Source: Acanthornis magna (lineage: Eukaryota; Chordata; Aves; Passeriformes; Acanthizidae). From it: 64,000 bases of DNA. Below, piece by piece: positions 63,302 to 64,000 of the stretch (its first letter is position 1; every line of letters begins with the position of its first letter). The stretch spans positions 248,001-312,000 of the forward strand of contig JAWUZG010000351.1 of assembly GCA_036785705.1 (NCBI GenBank). Reading direction: 5' to 3'. The translations under genes and the position numbers were made by a program. The notes below the pieces were generated by a model. It searched no databases. It was not told where the DNA came from and saw nothing but the letters and a program-made list of their open reading frames with translations.

Positions 63302-64000
63302 TGTGGTAGTTTTGCCTGGCCCAGTTTTTGCCAGTGGATAGGGTGGGGTACAAAGATGGCTCCTGCATGTCCTGAGTAAAGATTCTGGAAATTTCTCCAT
63401 CATGTCCAGCAGAGCCAATCTCTGATGGCTCTGAAGATGATGGACATGCTGCTGGCCAAACCTGGGCCAATTAGAGATGTTAGTTACGCCTCTGTGAAAA
63501 CATATTTAAGAAGAAATCAAAACAGGGTAAGCACGCACTTCTTTGTAGCCAGGGAAGGAGGAGGAGGAGGTAAAAATATGTGAGGGAGAACAACATGGAG
63601 GCACCAAGGTCAGTGGAGAAGGTGGGGGAGGAGATGCTCCAGGCGCCGGAGCTGAAAACCCTCTGCCAGCCGTGGTGAAGACCATGGGGGAGCAGGTGGT
63701 CCCCCTGCAGCCCATGGGGCCAGGGGGTGCAGAGAACCCCCCACAGCCTGTGGGGAGGTGCCCACGCCAGAGGAGCAGGTGGAGGCCTGCAGGAAGCTGT
63801 GATCCAGTGGGAGTCCCAGAGACTGAGAGTTGCAAAAGCCTTGCAGGAGAGAGAAAGGCCTTGCTCCCGGGATGGAAACAGCCTGGCCTCGGCTTGGAAA
63901 TCTGCAGCCTGGAGAGAATCTCGGACAGCAGCAATCGGGCGGGGCTGCTCGTGAGATTGGACCCACGCCAAAGAAGTTCGCAGAGGACTGTCTCTCGTGG
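63302..64000 (+). mobile_element. LTR start, probably ERVL type, runs out of the window
   Basis: It begins TGTGGTAGTTTTGCCTGGCC, the usual start of a common passerine ERVL-type LTR, and continues with GC-rich sequence to the window end. Its far end and target-site duplication are not visible, so a solo LTR and a full provirus cannot be told apart. Confidence 0.65.

Noticed and set aside
1..64000. tRNA, rRNA or snRNA genes
   Set aside because: No cloverleaf-type A/B boxes or rRNA/snRNA sequences were recognised by eye; a covariance-model search was not possible.

Overview
The window looks like repeat-rich DNA from a bird, most likely a songbird. The evidence is CR1 retrotransposon pieces with readable ORF1 and ORF2, several families of avian-type endogenous retroviruses (ERVs) and LTRs, MHC class I promoter and leader-exon modules of bird type, G-rich and C-rich minisatellites, and exons of vertebrate genes. 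No bacterial-style genes, rRNA, tRNA or CRISPR were found. Three host genes are recognisable, and each is incomplete. A SEMA4D-like gene lies on the minus strand (28.2-46.9 kb), with 11 coding exons whose splice sites and phases all agree. An FBXO15-like gene is split between the two ends of the window. A TMCO1-like promoter and first exon lie at 50.7 kb.

Layout, left to right. 1-9.76 kb holds FBXO15 exons 2-6 (minus strand) and part of intron 1. An LTR (9763-10377) joins this to a block of unrelated GC-rich DNA: a 1.4 kb GC-rich repeat (three copies in the window), a 0.6 kb hairpin, a minisatellite, an MHC-I promoter/exon 1 module and a 2.5 kb GGA/GAC purine tract (14.3-16.85 kb). Another LTR, two more GC-rich repeat copies and a 0.6 kb GAAA tract follow. 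A 5'-truncated ERV with an almost open env (21.8-25.3 kb) abuts the SEMA4D flank. SEMA4D introns carry two solo LTRs and a second 5'-truncated ERV (40.9-46.6 kb). 48-51 kb has CR1 fragments and the TMCO1 CpG island. 51.4-57.1 kb is an MHC-I remnant block: two promoter/exon 1 modules pointing toward each other, two alpha-1 exon remnants, a transmembrane exon candidate and large minisatellites. 57.3-59.3 kb is a CR1 that kept its 5' part. 60.1-63.3 kb holds the FBXO15 promoter, exon 1 and part of intron 1 on the plus strand, ended by an LTR that runs out of the window.

The main structural result is that about 2.19 kb of FBXO15 intron 1 is present twice, at 7573-9762 and, inverted and nearly identical, at 61103-63301. 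Exon 1 survives only beside the right copy and exons 2-6 only beside the left copy. Several junctions between unrelated blocks fall exactly at LTR ends, so I infer assembly by LTR-mediated rearrangement. SEMA4D belongs to the human 9q22 gene set, which is generally Z-linked in birds. FBXO15 (human 18q22), TMCO1 (human 1q24) and MHC-I come from other linkage groups. A W chromosome, a germline-restricted chromosome or another repeat-rich region would fit; the sequence alone cannot decide among them.
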